Shown: in pieces, positions 63,001 to 64,000 of the stretch
How positions within the stretch are numbered: position 1 is the first letter of the stretch
How the letters are laid out: each line of letters opens with the position of its first letter
Source: Apostichopus japonicus
Lineage: Eukaryota; Echinodermata; Holothuroidea; Aspidochirotida; Stichopodidae
Reading direction: 5' to 3'
DNA length: 64,000 nt
NCBI RefSeq assembly: GCF_037975245.1
Contig: NC_092579.1
Coordinates: 9,481,001 to 9,545,000, forward strand
The notes under the pieces: generated by a model
What the model was told of the DNA's origin: nothing
Databases searched by the model: none
The model's input: the letters and a program-made list of their open reading frames with translations, nothing else
Position numbers and translations under genes: made by a program

Positions 63001-64000
63001 CACGTGTAGGCACTTGCTGTAAAAGATCGGCAAAAGACGTCATCACCCGGGGTTCGAACCACGGATGCAAAAGAGAGTCTCGATCATCAGCTCGTACAGT
63101 GCGCCGAGCCATCGCGCCACTGTATGGACTGAGATATTAGGCGGATTAATTAATACTTACAGCTCCCCTTGTAGGCACTTGCTGTAAAAGGTCGGCAAAA
63201 GACGTCATCACCCGGGGTTCGAACCACGGATGCAAAAGAGAGTCTCGATCATCAGCTCGTACAGTGCGCCGAGCCATCGCGCCACTGTATGGACTGAGAT
63301 ATTAGGCGGATTAATTAATACTTACAGCTCCCCGTGTAGGCACTCGGCAAAAGACGTCATCACCCGGGGTTCGAACCACGGATGCAAAAGAGAGTCTCGA
63401 TCATCAGCTCGTACAGTGCGCCGAGCCATCGCGCCACTGTATGGACTGAGATATTAGGCGGATTAACTAATACTTACAGCTCCCCGTGTAGGCACTCGGC
63501 AAAAGACGTCATCACCCGGGGTTCGAACCACGGATGCAAAAGAGAGTCTCGATCATCAGCTCGTACAGTGCGCCGAGCCATCGCGCCACTGTATGGACTG
63601 AGATATTAGGCGGATTAACTAATACTTACAGCTCCCCGTGTAGGCACTTGCTGTAAAAGATCGGCAAAAGACGTCATCACCCGGGGTTCGAACCACGGAT
63701 GCAAAAGAGAGTCTCGATCATCAGCTCGTACAGTGCGCCGAGCCATCGCGCCACTGTATGGACTGAGATATTAGGCGGATTAATTAATACTTACAGCTCC
63801 CCGTGTAGGCACTTGCTGTAAAAGATCGGCAAAAGACGTCATCACCCGGGGTTTGAACCACGGATGCAAAAGAGAGTCTCGATCATCAGCTCGTACAGTG
63901 CGCCGAGCCATCGCGCCACTGTATGGACTGAGATATTAGGCGGATTAACTAATACTTACAGCTCCCCGTGTAGGCACTTGCTGTAAAAGATCGGCAAAAG

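Larger units (their letters stand above)
1..64000 (+). repeat. Satellite DNA array, 165/152-bp monomers, fills the window
   Basis: The same monomer repeats head to tail from the first base to the last, always in one orientation, with no intervening unique sequence. Counting from one ATGCAAAAG to the next gives 165 bp (for example 139 to 304) or 152 bp (304 to 456). I estimate about 300 long and about 95 short monomers. Most monomers differ from the common form at only a few positions by eye. Common landmarks are GACGTC, CCCGGG, the palindrome GGTTCGAACC and TACAGCTCCCCGTG. The array starts and ends inside a monomer, so its true length is unknown. Satellites of this size are typical of eukaryotic heterochromatin or centromeres, but nothing here fixes the chromosomal location. 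Confidence 0.98.
58888..64000 (+). repeat. 2729-bp higher-order unit, two copies at the right edge
   Basis: From about 59.75 to 61.27 kb the sequence reappears at about 62.5-64.0 kb with an offset of 2729 bp. Shared markers are CACCTGGGG (59831/62560), the 154-bp monomer, TATTATGCGG with GCTCCACGTG (about 60244/62973), CCCCTTGTAGG with AAAGGTCGG (about 60440/63169) and GGGTTTGAACC. To its left, 58888 to about 59.25 kb matches 62.1-62.46 kb with an offset of 3211 instead, so one copy differs by a 482-bp S-L-L block. The right copy runs off the window. Confidence 0.85.

Noticed and set aside
304-63609. About 90 plus-strand open frames of 72-95 residues with nearly the same translation (starting MQKRVSIISSY)
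   Set aside because: Each is produced by a 13-bp-deleted short monomer shifting the frame past the TAA in CTGTAA, or by a rare point change (one lost C near 32296; TAA to TTA at 62371). They start inside the B-box-side repeat with no gene context, and most of the array (the long monomers) gives only 40 codons. Nothing suggests coding selection.
1-64000. CRISPR array
   Set aside because: There is no alternation of conserved repeats with unrelated spacers. The entire 152-165-bp unit is conserved, and no cas-like gene is present.
1-64000. rDNA or other multigene tandem array
   Set aside because: The unit is far too short and contains no rRNA, 5S, snRNA or histone-like sequence that I recognise. 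The only RNA-gene resemblance is the partial tRNA-like block.
1-64000. Transposon, insertion sequence or retroelement inserted in the array
   Set aside because: The monomer register continues without a break from end to end. No stretch of non-satellite sequence, target-site duplication or terminal repeat was seen.

Overview
The whole 64,000-base window is one uninterrupted tandem-repeat (satellite) array. I found no protein gene, rRNA, CRISPR array, inserted mobile element or unique sequence in it. Every monomer runs in the same direction. Both window edges cut through a monomer, so the array extends beyond 64 kb on both sides. The basic monomer is 165 bp (about 51-52% GC by hand count, 13 CpG). 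A short form of 152 bp lacks one fixed 13-bp block. By hand count there are roughly 300 long and about 95 short monomers. Rare forms of 154, 160, 162, 164 and 166 bp also occur.

The organism is very probably a eukaryote and cannot be named from this window. The evidence is a nucleosome-sized satellite kept homogeneous over more than 64 kb, plus a tRNA-like block in every monomer when read on the minus strand. That block has an A-box-like TGGCTCGGCG, a D-stem-like GCGC/GCGC pair, a near-consensus B box (GGTTCGAACCC) 41 nt further on, and then TTTT runs. This order matches the head of a tRNA-derived SINE, so the satellite probably arose by tandem amplification of a SINE-like or tRNA-like element. 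That origin is inference.

The array is organised as a mosaic of higher-order repeats (HORs) built from L (165) and S (152) monomers. At 0.8-2.7 kb the unit is 647 bp (LLLS). At 4.8-13.3 kb the periods are 317, 1294 and 1941 bp. At 13.6-19.6 kb there is a 1776-bp unit. At 20.9-25.7 kb there is a 1129-bp 7-mer, with one copy enlarged by 330 bp to 1459 bp. At 34.3-38.8 kb there is a 1291-bp unit with 1456- and 1621-bp versions. At 38.9-59.0 kb there are very large and nearly identical units of 5818 bp (36-mer) and 8089 bp (50-mer). At 58.9-64.0 kb there is a 2729-bp unit. Almost every spacing is an exact sum of 165s and 152s, as expected from in-register unequal exchange or conversion. The largest, least diverged copies lie at 39-59 kb and mark the most recent amplification, unless they are an assembly artefact.

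The many 72-95-residue open frames are by-products of the 13-bp deletion, which shifts the frame past a stop codon. They are not annotated as genes. Points for follow-up are the strand-specific Pol III-like signals, two hairpin-capable segments per monomer (one of them destroyed in the short form), the near-chromatosome monomer length, and the nested HOR history.
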